From: UBA2897 sp036733925
GTDB taxonomy: Bacteria > Bacillota > Negativicutes > Selenomonadales > Selenomonadaceae
Assembly: GCA_036733925.1 (NCBI GenBank)
Contig: DAIMZO010000001.1
Location: 62,001-126,000 of the forward strand
Length of the DNA: 64,000 nt
Direction: 5' to 3'
Shown here: piece by piece, positions 26,181 to 35,440 of the stretch
How the letters are laid out: every line of letters begins with the position of its first letter
Numbering within the stretch: position 1 is the first letter of the stretch
Position numbers and translations under genes: made by a program
Notes under the pieces: generated by a model
What the model saw: only the letters and a program-made list of their open reading frames with translations
What the model was told of the DNA's origin: nothing
The model's database searches: none

Positions 26181-27502
26181 ATCAGCAGGAAATGCACGAC
26201 AAGATCCTAGAGATGGTCAAGGAGTATTGCGATACGTACCACCAGCCAAAGCCGTACCACGAGGGTGACCGCATCCCGTATGCGTCCCGCGTCTACGACC
26301 ACGAGGAGATGTGCAACCTCGTCGACAGCGCGCTCGAGTTCTGGCTGACGGCCGGCCGCTATGTGGATGAGTTCGAGAAAGAGCTCGCGAAATACCTCGG
26401 CGTCCGCTTCGTGTCGGTCGTGAACTCGGGTTCGTCCGCGAACCTGCTCGCGTTCATGACGCTGACCTCGCCGAAGCTCGGCGACCGCCGGATCCGCCGC
26501 GGCGACGAGGTCATCACAGTCGCGGCCGGCTTCCCGACGACCGTTTCACCAATCGTGAACTACGGCGCGGTGCCGGTATTCGTCGACGTCACGATCCCGC
26601 AGTACAACATCGACGTGACGAAGCTCGAGGCGGCCTTCTCGGACAAAACGAAAGCCGTCATGATCGCCCATACGCTCGGCAACCCGTTTGACCTGCAGGC
26701 GGTCAAGGCGTTCTGCGACAAGCACGGCCTCTGGCTCATCGAGGATAACTGCGACGCGCTCGGCTCGCTCTACACGATCGACGGCGAGGAGAAGTTCACC
26801 GGCAGCGTCGGCGACATCGGCACGTCGAGCTTCTACCCGCCGCATCACATGACGATGGGGCAGGGCGGCGCCGTCTACACGGATAGTCCGCTCCTCAACC
26901 GCATCGCGCGTTCCTTCCGCGACTGGGGCCGCGACTGCGTCTGCGCGCCCGGCGAGGACAACCACTGCGGCCACCGTTTCGACGGGCAGTACGGCGAGCT
27001 GCCGAAAGGCTACGACCATAAATACGTCTACTCCCATTTCGGCCTGAACCTCAACATCTCCGACATGCAGGCCGCCGTCGGCTGCGCCCAACTCAAGAAG
27101 TTCCCGGGCTTCGTCGAGCGCCGCCGCCATAACTTCAATTACCTCAAAGCGGGCCTCCGTGACCTCGAGGACAAGCTCATCCTGCCCAAGGCTGCCCCGA
27201 ACAGCAAGCCGAGCTGGTTCGGTTTCCTCATGACCTGCCGCGAGGGCGTCGACCGGAGGGAAGTCGTGCCCTACATCGAGAGCAAAGGCGTCCAGACCCG
27301 CATGCTCTTCGCTGGCAACCTCATCAAGCACCCATGCTTCGACGAGATGCGTGAGACAGGTGAGGGCTACCGCATCGTCGGCTCCCTCGAGAACACCGAC
27401 CGCATCATGAACGACACCTTCTGGGTCGGCGTCTACCCCGGCATGACTGACGAGAAACTCGACTACATGATCAAAGTCATCCATGAAGCCGTGAAGGCGT
27501 AA
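26177..27502 (+). CDS. rfbH: CDP-6-deoxy-4-hexulose 3-dehydrase (RfbH/DdhC)
   Basis: The 441-residue PLP protein of the DegT/DnrJ class carries SGSSANLLAFMTLTSPKLG and, where aminotransferases have the PLP lysine, a histidine in SSFYPPHHMTMGQGGAV. That Lys-to-His change and the Cys cluster (CVCAPGEDNHC) are hallmarks of RfbH, which with a ferredoxin-type reductase removes the C3 hydroxyl. The product is CDP-3,6-dideoxy-4-hexulose. The reductase partner (DdhD/E3) is not seen in the window. It follows rfbG with an ATGA overlap and ends the high-GC part of the island. Confidence 0.95.
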   Translation: MNQQEMHDKILEMVKEYCDTYHQPKPYHEGDRIPYASRVYDHEEMCNLVDSALEFWLTAGRYVDEFEKELAKYLGVRFVSVVNSGSSANLLAFMTLTSPKLGDRRIRRGDEVITVAAGFPTTVSPIVNYGAVPVFVDVTIPQYNIDVTKLEAAFSDKTKAVMIAHTLGNPFDLQAVKAFCDKHGLWLIEDNCDALGSLYTIDGEEKFTGSVGDIGTSSFYPPHHMTMGQGGAVYTDSPLLNRIARSFRDWGRDCVCAPGEDNHCGHRFDGQYGELPKGYDHKYVYSHFGLNLNISDMQAAVGCAQLKKFPGFVERRRHNFNYLKAGLRDLEDKLILPKAAPNSKPSWFGFLMTCREGVDRREVVPYIESKGVQTRMLFAGNLIKHPCFDEMRETGEGYRIVGSLENTDRIMNDTFWVGVYPGMTDEKLDYMIKVIHEAVKA

Positions 27503-27553
27503 ACGCCGGACTATCGGTTATCTGTACGTTTATACGTTTATAGGAAGAAGTGT

Positions 27554-29158
27554 ATGGCAATGGCAACGAGAGAATTATTAGATTGTACGCTGCGCGATGG
27601 TGGCTACGTCAACGATTGGGAATTCGGGCACGACAAGATTACGGAGATTTTCAAACGTCTGGTGAGTTCGGGGGTCGAATTCATTGAAATCGGATTCCTC
27701 GATGAACGCCGTGAATTTGATAGGAATCGCACGATTTTCCCGGATACGCAGTCTGCTAACAAGATTTTTGCCGGACTCGATAAGGGGAATGCGACCGTCC
27801 TCGCGATGATTGATTATGGCACTTGCGGCATCGAGCATCTGCAGCCGGCCAAGGATACCATCATCGACGGAATCCGCGTGATTTTCAAAGAACATCTGAT
27901 GTACGAAGCGCTGGACTTCTGCAAGCAGGTCAAGGCCCTCGGCTACAAGGTCTTTGCACAGATGGTTTCCGTTACAACCTATACGGACGAGAAACTGAAA
28001 GTTTACGCGGAGGAATGCAATAAACTCATGCCATTCGCGACGTCCATGGTCGATACGTACGGTCTGCTCGATCAGGAGCATCTGATGCACATCTTCGGCA
28101 TCCTGGATGCGAACCTCAATCCGGCCATCAAAGAGGGGTTCCATGCGCACAACAATTTCCAGCTCGGCTATGCTAATGCAAAAGCATTTCTCGCCTGTGA
28201 CAGTAGCAGAGATCTGTTGGCGGATGGCACGCTGTATGGCATGGGGAAAAGCGCGGGCAATGCGCCGCTCGAACTGCTCCTCATGTACCGCAATGAGAAA
28301 CAGGGTGCGCACTATGACGTCAGTCAGGCGCTCGAGGCTATCGACAATGTAATCCTCGATATCTATCGGAAGCAGTATTGGGGCTATAATATGTTCTTTT
28401 ATATTGCCGCCTCGACGCAGTGCCACCCGAACTATGTGCGCTATTTCATGAACAAGAAGACGCTGTCCGTCAAACAGATTCTGGACATCCTGCACAGCCT
28501 GAAAAAAGAGAAGCAGCTCCTTTACGATGCCAAGTACGCCGAGCAGATGTATCTGGAGTATCAGAGTGTCGAATGCGATGACAAAAAGACGCTGAACGAG
28601 CTCAAGAAACGGTTCAGCAATCAGGATATCCTGCTGATCGGCCCGGGTAGGAACATCCAGCGGCAGAAATCGAAGGTGCGTGACTATATCGTTGAGCACC
28701 GTCCCCTGACTGTTGCCGTGAACTATGCGCCGAAGGACATCAAAGTGGACTACATCTTCCTGACGAAATCCAAGCGCTATACCCAGCTCATGAACGACCT
28801 GCAGGGCAGCATCAACGAGGATGTGGACATCCTTGCGACGTCCAACGTGACGAAGACTGCCGGTACATTCCGCTACGTGCTGAAATACGAATCCCTGATC
28901 GATCCGGACACGGAAATCATCGATAACTCGCTGGTCATGCTCATCAAAGCGATGATGGAAATCGGCGTCAAAGCGGTCAATCTGGCGGGATTCGACGGAT
29001 ACTCCAAGAGCGAGGATAACTATTTCGACATCAGCCGGGAGTACAGCTTTGTCAAGGAGAAATCCGGCTACCTGAACCAGTACGTCAAGGACTTCCTGCA
29101 AAAAGTCTCCGACGAAATAGCTGTTCAGTTTATCACTCGTTCCTACTATAAAGACTGA
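27554..29158 (+). CDS. DRE-TIM aldolase with C-terminal Rossmann-like domain
   Basis: Residues 1-290 form an HMGL-like/4-hydroxy-2-oxovalerate-aldolase-type barrel. ELLDCTLRDGGYVNDW contains the metal-binding Asp (D15), and GFHAHNNFQLGYANA contains the H197-x-H199 metal pair. GMGKSAGNAPLELL also matches the DmpG/MhpE family. Residues about 355-534 are a second domain starting DILLIGPGRNIQRQKSK, with AGFDGYSKSEDNYFD near the end, seen fused to such aldolases in polysaccharide clusters. A pyruvate-dependent aldol addition or cleavage is likely; the substrate is unknown. Codon use is less GC-rich than in rfbH. ATG 27554 follows AGGAAG. Confidence 0.8.
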   Translation: MAMATRELLDCTLRDGGYVNDWEFGHDKITEIFKRLVSSGVEFIEIGFLDERREFDRNRTIFPDTQSANKIFAGLDKGNATVLAMIDYGTCGIEHLQPAKDTIIDGIRVIFKEHLMYEALDFCKQVKALGYKVFAQMVSVTTYTDEKLKVYAEECNKLMPFATSMVDTYGLLDQEHLMHIFGILDANLNPAIKEGFHAHNNFQLGYANAKAFLACDSSRDLLADGTLYGMGKSAGNAPLELLLMYRNEKQGAHYDVSQALEAIDNVILDIYRKQYWGYNMFFYIAASTQCHPNYVRYFMNKKTLSVKQILDILHSLKKEKQLLYDAKYAEQMYLEYQSVECDDKKTLNELKKRFSNQDILLIGPGRNIQRQKSKVRDYIVEHRPLTVAVNYAPKDIKVDYIFLTKSKRYTQLMNDLQGSINEDVDILATSNVTKTAGTFRYVLKYESLIDPDTEIIDNSLVMLIKAMMEIGVKAVNLAGFDGYSKSEDNYFDISREYSFVKEKSGYLNQYVKDFLQKVSDEIAVQFITRSYYKD

Positions 29159-29173
29159 TAGGGGAAATGTACG

Positions 29174-29914
29174 ATGTGTAAGTTCAAAGGTAAAGTGGCT
29201 CTGGTCACTGGTGGCTCCTCAGGAATAGGGGGGGCGACATCTGTCCTTCTGGCACGGAGTGGAGCTGACGTAATATTTGTTGGAAGAGATTCTGTCAAAG
29301 GAAAAGAGCAGGAAGAACGGATACGGTCCGAACATGGGAAGGCAAGATTCATTCCGGCGGACGTTTCGAAACGGTCGGATATCGAGCGATTGAAGGATAT
29401 CATCGTTAACGAATATGGCCATTTAGATGTATTGTTCAATAACGCGGGAATCCTATTGACTGGTGCATTGGATGAGCTGACGGATGAAGAATGGGATAAG
29501 AGCTATGAAGTGAACGTCAAGGCGACTCTGCATATGTGCCAGGCATTCATGGGGATGCTGCAGGCCTCGCATGGCGTTATCCTGAATAATGCCTCTATCA
29601 ATGGATTGCATACCTATATCAAGGGGAAACGCAGCTATATGTATGCAACTTCCAAGGCCGCGAATATTCAGCTGACAAGATATCTGGCAAAGAACTATGC
29701 GCCAGAAGTCCGCGTGAACGCCATTTGCCCGGGGATGACGAAGACGAATTTATTCACGAACCGCGATTTTTCCCGTTTCAAGGATGTCAATCTGCTAGGT
29801 CGTATGGCGGATCCAATGGAAATTGCGAAAACGGCACGGTTCTTACTGTCCGATGATTCCTCGTTCATGACAGGATCGATTGTTGTCGTAGACGGGGGTG
29901 AAACCATCCGCTGA
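29174..29914 (+). CDS. Short-chain dehydrogenase/reductase
   Basis: This 246-residue classical SDR has the cofactor motif TGGSSGIGGA, the NNAG motif (VLFNNAGILLTG), catalytic Ser in NASINGLH and YATSK for the Y-x3-K pair, and the usual C-terminal FMTGSIVVVDGG. It would reduce a ketone (or oxidise an alcohol) with NAD(P)H. Between an aldolase and a ThDP enzyme it may reduce the keto group of a newly branched sugar, as YerF does in yersiniose synthesis. That parallel is inference. The gene is clearly lower in GC than the flagellar genes. Confidence 0.85.
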   Translation: MCKFKGKVALVTGGSSGIGGATSVLLARSGADVIFVGRDSVKGKEQEERIRSEHGKARFIPADVSKRSDIERLKDIIVNEYGHLDVLFNNAGILLTGALDELTDEEWDKSYEVNVKATLHMCQAFMGMLQASHGVILNNASINGLHTYIKGKRSYMYATSKAANIQLTRYLAKNYAPEVRVNAICPGMTKTNLFTNRDFSRFKDVNLLGRMADPMEIAKTARFLLSDDSSFMTGSIVVVDGGETIR

Positions 29915-29992
29915 AAATGGTGCGGATGGTTTGGATATGGATGGAATCGTATATCGCCTTTTGTGATATGTGAGGATGAGGGAAGAATTTCT

Positions 29993-31798
29993 ATGAAACA
30001 GAAGGTATCGGATTATATAGCAGATTTTTTTGTTCATCATGGACTGAGTCAGGTTTTCTGCGTCGTCGGCGGTGGGGCTATGCATCTGAATGATTCGTTC
30101 GGGCACCGAGACGATATGCATGTCCTGTATAATCACCATGAGCAGGCATCGGCTATGGCGGCAGAAGCTTATGCTAGGGTAGCCGGAAAACCTGCTGTCC
30201 TGTGCGTGACCAGCGGCCCCGGTGCAATCAATGCGTTGAATGGTGTCGTTGGTGCGTATCAGGATTCCATTCCGATGCTTGTGGTTTCCGGGCAGACGAA
30301 ATCCACCCTTACGGTCAAGCATAGCGGCCTGAACCTTCGGACTCTTGGCAATCAAGAATTTGATATCGTATCGACCTTGGATCATGTAGCGAAATATGCG
30401 GAAACAATCATGGAGCCGAAAAAAATCCGTTACTGTTTAGAGAAAGCCTATATATCCGCCGTTTCCGGGCGGCCAGGACCGGCGTGGCTGGATATTCCAT
30501 TGGATATTCAGGGTTCTTATGTTGAGACGGATGAATTGGAAGGCTATGAACCGTCTGCGGCTGAAAATCATCATACCGATTTATCGCTGGTCATGCCTAG
30601 AATTTCGAGACTGCTGAAGAAAGCGAAACGGCCGGTGCTTTACGCTGGAAATGGCATTCGGATTGCAGGCGGCAGCGAGCTTTTCAAAAAACTTGTCGAT
30701 AGGTATCGTATTCCCGTTGTGACCTGTTGGGACAGCATCGACCTGATGCCTACGGACAGTCCCTACTACTGCGGCCGCGGTGGTACGATGGGAGACCGCG
30801 CCGGCAATTTTGCCGTCCAGAACAGTGATTTGCTGATCTGTATTGGAACAAGGCTGAACATCTATCAGGTCGGGTATAATGTCAAAACATGGGCAAGAGC
30901 GGCGACAACGGTCGTAGTAGACATTGATCCGGAAGAGCTGAAAAAGCCGATCCTGCGCGCGGATATTCCAGTTTGTGCGGACGCCGTCGACTTCATGACT
31001 GCCTTTATCGAATCCGTAGATGAGGTGAAAGCTGACGAAGATTGGATCCGTCAATGCCAAGCATGGAAGAAGAACTATCCAGTCGTGCGGCCCGAACAGC
31101 TGGCCCAATCCGGCGCAGTGAATGTCTACGCGTTCATGGATGCCCTGAGCAAGCATCTTCCCGATGCGTCGATAACCGTGGTGACGAATGGATCTGCCAG
31201 CGTGGTCGGGAGCCAGTCTTATTATATCAAGAATCACGACCGTTTTATCATGAACTGCGGATTGTCCTCGATGGGGTATGGGCTCCCCGCTGCAATCGGT
31301 GCGTGTGTGGCAAGTCACCATCATCCTGTTGTTTGCCTAGAGGGCGATGGAAGCATCATGATGAATCTTCAGGAACTGCAGACGATGGTAACGAATCAGC
31401 TGTCAATCAAGCTTTTTGTTATCAATAATCATGGCTATCATCAAATCCGGCAGACGCAGAATAATATTTTCCACAATGGTTTGATTGGTGTAGGGCCGGA
31501 GAGTGGTGATTTAGGTTTTCCAGATTTCCAGAAACTTGCCGCAGCCTTTGGTATCCGTTATGTCGGAATCAAGAACAATCAGCGCATCCAAGATGGCCTG
31601 AATGAAGTTTGGCTGGATGAGGATGCCTGCCTATGCGAAGTCTTCGTGACGACCACGCAGAAGTTCGAACCGAAGTCGGCGACCAAGAAGTTGCCGGACG
31701 GAACATTGGTCAGTCCGCCACTGGAGGATATGGCCCCGTTCCTGCCAAGGGAAGAGTTGAAGAAGAATATGTATATTCCGCTGGTTCCAGAGGTATAA
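29993..31798 (+). CDS. ThDP-dependent acetolactate-synthase-type enzyme
   Basis: The 601-residue protein has the catalytic Glu (E50) in NHHEQASAMAAEAYAR, the TSGPGAINALNGV and QDSIPMLVVSGQ segments, a central domain (about 190-330), and the ThDP motif GDGSIMMN...INNHGYHQIRQ from about residue 450. Relatives include acetolactate synthase, IolD and YerE, which couples pyruvate-derived acetaldehyde to C4 of a CDP-3,6-dideoxyhexulose. As rfbF, rfbG and rfbH are present, a YerE-like carboligase on the CDP-sugar is plausible. ATG 29993 is favoured over ATG 29963 because the family starts at MKQKVSDYI and GAGGGAAG precedes it. Confidence 0.85.
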   Translation: MKQKVSDYIADFFVHHGLSQVFCVVGGGAMHLNDSFGHRDDMHVLYNHHEQASAMAAEAYARVAGKPAVLCVTSGPGAINALNGVVGAYQDSIPMLVVSGQTKSTLTVKHSGLNLRTLGNQEFDIVSTLDHVAKYAETIMEPKKIRYCLEKAYISAVSGRPGPAWLDIPLDIQGSYVETDELEGYEPSAAENHHTDLSLVMPRISRLLKKAKRPVLYAGNGIRIAGGSELFKKLVDRYRIPVVTCWDSIDLMPTDSPYYCGRGGTMGDRAGNFAVQNSDLLICIGTRLNIYQVGYNVKTWARAATTVVVDIDPEELKKPILRADIPVCADAVDFMTAFIESVDEVKADEDWIRQCQAWKKNYPVVRPEQLAQSGAVNVYAFMDALSKHLPDASITVVTNGSASVVGSQSYYIKNHDRFIMNCGLSSMGYGLPAAIGACVASHHHPVVCLEGDGSIMMNLQELQTMVTNQLSIKLFVINNHGYHQIRQTQNNIFHNGLIGVGPESGDLGFPDFQKLAAAFGIRYVGIKNNQRIQDGLNEVWLDEDACLCEVFVTTTQKFEPKSATKKLPDGTLVSPPLEDMAPFLPREELKKNMYIPLVPEV

Positions 31799-31811
31799 GG
31801 AGATAATGGAT

Positions 31812-32870
31812 ATGGAAATTCAATCGAGATTCAAAATCTATTCTGTGAACTTCGTAGATTCTTTGCGGGATATTGCAGATTTGGCAGATAAGCCAGAGAC
31901 ATTCTTTGTTTTTGATTGTCAGGTTTACACGAAATATCAATCGGAACTGCCAGATCTTCCAGAAGGAAAGCTGTTCCTGATGGATGCGGAAGAAACGAAT
32001 AAGAACATGGATACGGTCTTGGCGATATGCGAACAGATGACCAATATGCCGTCAAAACGGAACACGCATCTCATATCCGTTGGAGGCGGTATTGTCCAGG
32101 ATATTACCGGCTTTGTTGCATCGAGCTTGTACCGCGGAATACGATGGACGTTTTATCCATCTACCTTGCTCGCATCCTGCGATAGCTGCATCGGCGGGAA
32201 ATCTTCCTTGAATTACAAAGGCTTCAAGAATCTTCTAGGATCGTTTTACCCTCCAGATGAAATCCGTATCTATCCACAGTTTTTCCATACTTTATCCGCA
32301 CGGGACTATTGCAGCGGGTTGGGCGAAGTCGTGAAATTCAACGTCATTGCGGGCGGTTCTGCGTTCGATAAGATGGAGAAAGACATCGATGCTATTCTGA
32401 GCCATGATTATGACAAGCTGCAGCAATATATCCAGACATCCCTGCATTTCAAGAAAACGTTTATTGAAGAAGATGAGTTTGACCGTGGCGTACGTATCCT
32501 GCTGAATTTCGCACATACGTTCGGGCATGGATTTGAAGTCAGCAGCAATTATGTCATTCCGCATGGGACGGCGGTTGCTTTGGGGATGATTACGGCAAAC
32601 AATATTTCGGTGCAGCGCGGCTGGATGGATTCGGCATATGCGGAGCGGATCGAAAAAGTATGCCGGAGAATCCTCACCGAAATCGTATGGAAATCGGAAT
32701 ATTTCCATCTGGACGTCCTGCTGCGCGCCATTCACAAAGACAAGAAACAGACGAGCCATGCGATTACCGCGGTCTTGATCCAGAAAGATGGTACCCTTGG
32801 CCTGGTGCACGATGTTCAGGAATCCGAGATCGAGCAGGCGGTACATCATCTTATAGAATGTCTCGTGTAA
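31812..32870 (+). CDS. 3-Dehydroquinate-synthase-like sugar-phosphate cyclase
   Basis: The 352-residue protein has the DHQS NAD-binding motif VGGGIVQDITGFVAS, then TLLASCDSCIGGKSSLN, and the metal site E172 (GLGEVVKF), H235 and H239 (AHTFGHGFE) and H251 (IPHGTAV). All catalytic metal ligands are kept, but the DSCIGGKSS loop differs from AroB. It is not in an aro operon. Enzymes of this superfamily cyclise sugar phosphates to cyclohexanones (2-deoxy-scyllo-inosose, valiolone). It may make a carbocycle from an aldolase product. ATG 31812 lies 9 bases after AAGGAG; ATG 31806 is only 3 bases away. Confidence 0.85.
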   Translation: MEIQSRFKIYSVNFVDSLRDIADLADKPETFFVFDCQVYTKYQSELPDLPEGKLFLMDAEETNKNMDTVLAICEQMTNMPSKRNTHLISVGGGIVQDITGFVASSLYRGIRWTFYPSTLLASCDSCIGGKSSLNYKGFKNLLGSFYPPDEIRIYPQFFHTLSARDYCSGLGEVVKFNVIAGGSAFDKMEKDIDAILSHDYDKLQQYIQTSLHFKKTFIEEDEFDRGVRILLNFAHTFGHGFEVSSNYVIPHGTAVALGMITANNISVQRGWMDSAYAERIEKVCRRILTEIVWKSEYFHLDVLLRAIHKDKKQTSHAITAVLIQKDGTLGLVHDVQESEIEQAVHHLIECLV

Positions 32871-32897
32871 ACGTACGTGTCGTGAGGTGTGATATCG

Positions 32898-33629
32898 ATG
32901 GCAGAGGAAGTAAGGGAATTAGAGAATGGGAATCGGGTCGTCGGGCAGGCATACGGGAACGCAAACCTGCAGTTTCAGGGGCATGATTCCAGTATCGTTT
33001 TTGGTGAGAATTGTTATTTTTCCAATGTCCGGCTTTTTATCGGCAGCAATGTCAAGGTTTCATTCGGCAGCAATGTGGTATGGAATCATGGCGATATTTT
33101 TTTGCCGGAGGGCGAATCATCTTTCGTGGTGGAGAATGGATGCAGTCTGGGAGGGGATATAGAAATCGCCCGATACGGTGCCGTTCATATCGGGGAGGGA
33201 ACGACAACGCCTTCTGGAAGAATCGGGATGCCGGGCAATGTCTTTTCGGTCAGCCCGTGGACGTCGCTCGATATCGGCAAAGGATGTGCAATCTCTTGGG
33301 GCGTAACATTCCTGACGAATGACGGGCACACGATTTTCGACGTGCGCACGGGGCAGAACCTCAATTCTACAGAGGAAATCAGCAGGAAGAGGAAAATCGT
33401 CGTTGGCGATCATGTGTGGATCGGCTGCATGTCGACAATTCTCTACGGGAGCGTCATCGGTGATGGGAGCATCATAGGGGCACACAGTCTGGTAAAAAGG
33501 CGCATACCGAATAACTGTCTGGCGGCGGGCAATCCGACGCGGATCATACGCCGCGATGTAGCTTGGAGCCGCACGAATTGCAACATGGATATGGCACATT
33601 GTATGCCATACGTGAATTATACAAAATGA
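32898..33629 (+). CDS. Hexapeptide-repeat acyltransferase
   Basis: The 243-residue protein is a left-handed beta-helix acyltransferase with repeated I/V-G-x-x-x units (LFIGSNVKVSFGSNVV, VVGDHVWIGCMSTILYGSVI) and the trimeric CoA-binding end (SLVKRRIPNNCLAAGNPTRI). It probably O- or N-acetylates the sugar made by the neighbouring enzymes. GAGGTG lies 8 bases before ATG 32898. A weak terminator follows (33671-33690), so this looks like the last gene of the sugar operon. Confidence 0.82.
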   Translation: MAEEVRELENGNRVVGQAYGNANLQFQGHDSSIVFGENCYFSNVRLFIGSNVKVSFGSNVVWNHGDIFLPEGESSFVVENGCSLGGDIEIARYGAVHIGEGTTTPSGRIGMPGNVFSVSPWTSLDIGKGCAISWGVTFLTNDGHTIFDVRTGQNLNSTEEISRKRKIVVGDHVWIGCMSTILYGSVIGDGSIIGAHSLVKRRIPNNCLAAGNPTRIIRRDVAWSRTNCNMDMAHCMPYVNYTK

Positions 33630-33670
33630 TATGAGGCGATCCCAATAGGCAATCCCGTCGGGCAGTTATT

Positions 33671-33690
33671 GAGCCATGGGGTTCATTTTT
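33671..33690 (+). terminator. Weak terminator of the sugar island
   Basis: GAGCC (33671-33675) and GGTTC (33680-33684) form a short hairpin with one G-U pair, followed by A and T5. It lies between the acyltransferase and the repeated ATPase block. Confidence 0.5.
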
Positions 33691-33809
33691 CATTCTATGG
33701 CAGATTTTTACATTCAATCCGCGGAATATGATAAAATAAAGGCAAAGGCTTTCCAATATGGAAGAAAGCTTACGTATGATACTGCTGATACTACGGGGGT
33801 GGCGGGCGT

Positions 33810-34376
33810 ATGGCAAAGCCAATGCCGATTGGTGTGGATGATTTTGCAGAGGCACGCAAGAATTATTATTTTGTCGATAAGACGAAGTTTATCCGGGAGT
33901 TATGGCCGAACCATGCAAAGGTGATTTTGATGGATCTTCTCGCAAAATATACGGGAAAGTCCGTTGTGCTTCTCCTCGATGAGTATGACGCACCAATCCA
34001 GTCGGCGTGGGAACGTGGCTATTATGTGCAGGCCATCGATTTCGTGCGCGTCATGCTGACGGGAGCGCTGAAAACGAATCGGTCGCTGGATTTCGCGGTA
34101 TTGACGGGCATTTTGCGCATCGCGAAGGAAAGCATCTTCAGCAATCTGAACAATCTGCAGGTGTCTACGCTGCTGAATGAGACCTATGCGGAAGCCATGG
34201 GCTTTACGGAGGAAGAAGTTCGGCGCATTGCCGTGGCGTATCATGCGGAGGACAAGCTGCCGGAAATTCGGCACTGGTACGATGGATACCGTTTCGCCGG
34301 AAGGGAAATCTACAACCCGTGGTCCTCCGTGAACTGCATGAGGGAAGGGGAGGTTTTTTGTTACGCGATTGCTTGA
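33810..34376 (+). pseudogene. AAA-ATPase/PD-(D/E)XK gene, copy A, with internal and C-terminal deletions
   Basis: The start MAKPMPIGVDDFAEAR is the same as in the intact copy at 37041. After about 40 residues, however, an in-frame deletion removes the Walker A segment (RPRRFGKT in the other copies) and rejoins at the Walker B-like LLLDEYD. At REIYNPWS a second deletion fuses the frame to sequence found upstream of the epimerase, giving a 188-residue product that lacks the PD-(D/E)XK nuclease domain. It cannot bind ATP normally and is probably inactive. The promoter region (GCGGAATATGATAAAATA) is shared with copy C. Confidence 0.85.
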
Positions 34377-35440
34377 GAAGCTCGGTCATCGAGGAGGATA
34401 TGATGCGCCTCTACGCGCGCGGTGGGCTGGGGCGCGAGCTGTTCGGACGGACGGTACTCGTGACGGGGGCGACGGGGATGCTCGCGTCGTATCTCGTCTA
34501 CTATCTGCTATGGCTCAATGAGCGGCAGCAGGCGGGCATCCGCATCCTGGCGCTCGTGCGCAGTGCGGTGAAGGCGAAGCAGCGTTTTGGCGTGTACGTG
34601 CAGCGAGAGTATTTCCATCTCGTGACACAAGATGTCTGCGCGCCGCTTTCTATTGCGGGACCCATCGACTATATCATCCATGCGGCGAGCCTCGCGAGCC
34701 CGCAGTATTACGGGCCGAGTCCGGTGGAGGTGTCCGCGCCGAATGTGCTCGGGACGTATTATCTCCTGCAGCTCGCGCGGGAGAAATCGGTCAAGGGGTT
34801 CCTGTATTTTAGTACCGGGGATGTCTACGGGAAGATGCCGGACGATGCGGGCCATTTCTCCGAAACGCAGATCGGCGTCATGGATCCGCTGGACGCGCAT
34901 AGCTGCTATGGCGAGAGCAAGCGCATGGGCGAGAACTGGTGCGCATCGTTCGCACGGGAATACGGCGTGCCGACGCGCATGGTGCGCATCGCGCATACCT
35001 ACGGCCCGACCATGGATGTGGAGCGCGATCCCCGCGTCTTCGCGTCCTTCATGAAATGTCTGCTCGAGAAGCGCGACATCGTCATGCTCAGCGACGGCAC
35101 GGCCAAGCGGCCCTTCTGCTATATCGCCGACGCCGTGGCCGCGTTCCTGCTGATCCTGCTCAAAGGAGAGGACGGGCAGACCTATAACATGAGTAACGAG
35201 CAAGCATTCCTCAGCATCGGCGAGCTTGCGGATATCCTCGTGTCCCTAGAACCGGAGCAGCATCTTCATGTTATCCGCAAGCAACGTTCTGCAGAGGATG
35301 CCTATATGGAGAATACTTCCAATCGCGAAAACTGCCCTTCGTCTGAGAAACTTCGAAAGCTGGGATGGTCGTGCGCCTACGATGCGCGGCGCGGCTTTTC
35401 CCAAGTACTTCGGTATTTTCGAGAGGAGGGTGCACATTGA
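34358..35440 (+). CDS. NAD-dependent epimerase/dehydratase (intact copy)
   Basis: This extended SDR of about 360 residues has TVLVTGATGMLASYLVYYLL, the IIHAAS segment, FSTGDVYG and YGESKRMGEN (Y-x3-K), plus a C-terminal substrate domain (PFCYIADAVAAFLL). It acts on a nucleotide sugar; related proteins are UDP-glucuronate decarboxylases and dTDP-sugar epimerases. TTG 34358 is chosen because relatives begin a few residues before the EED motif and AAGGGGAGG precedes it; ATG 34403 is an alternative. A damaged second copy lies at 38793. The stop overlaps the start of the acyltransferase fragment. Confidence 0.75.
   Translation: MLRDCLRSSVIEEDMMRLYARGGLGRELFGRTVLVTGATGMLASYLVYYLLWLNERQQAGIRILALVRSAVKAKQRFGVYVQREYFHLVTQDVCAPLSIAGPIDYIIHAASLASPQYYGPSPVEVSAPNVLGTYYLLQLAREKSVKGFLYFSTGDVYGKMPDDAGHFSETQIGVMDPLDAHSCYGESKRMGENWCASFAREYGVPTRMVRIAHTYGPTMDVERDPRVFASFMKCLLEKRDIVMLSDGTAKRPFCYIADAVAAFLLILLKGEDGQTYNMSNEQAFLSIGELADILVSLEPEQHLHVIRKQRSAEDAYMENTSNRENCPSSEKLRKLGWSCAYDARRGFSQVLRYFREEGAH

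Noticed and set aside
31812..32870. Housekeeping aroB
   Set aside because: It has DHQS metal ligands but a divergent substrate loop, low-GC codons and sugar-pathway neighbours, so a specialised cyclase is more likely. Not fully excluded.
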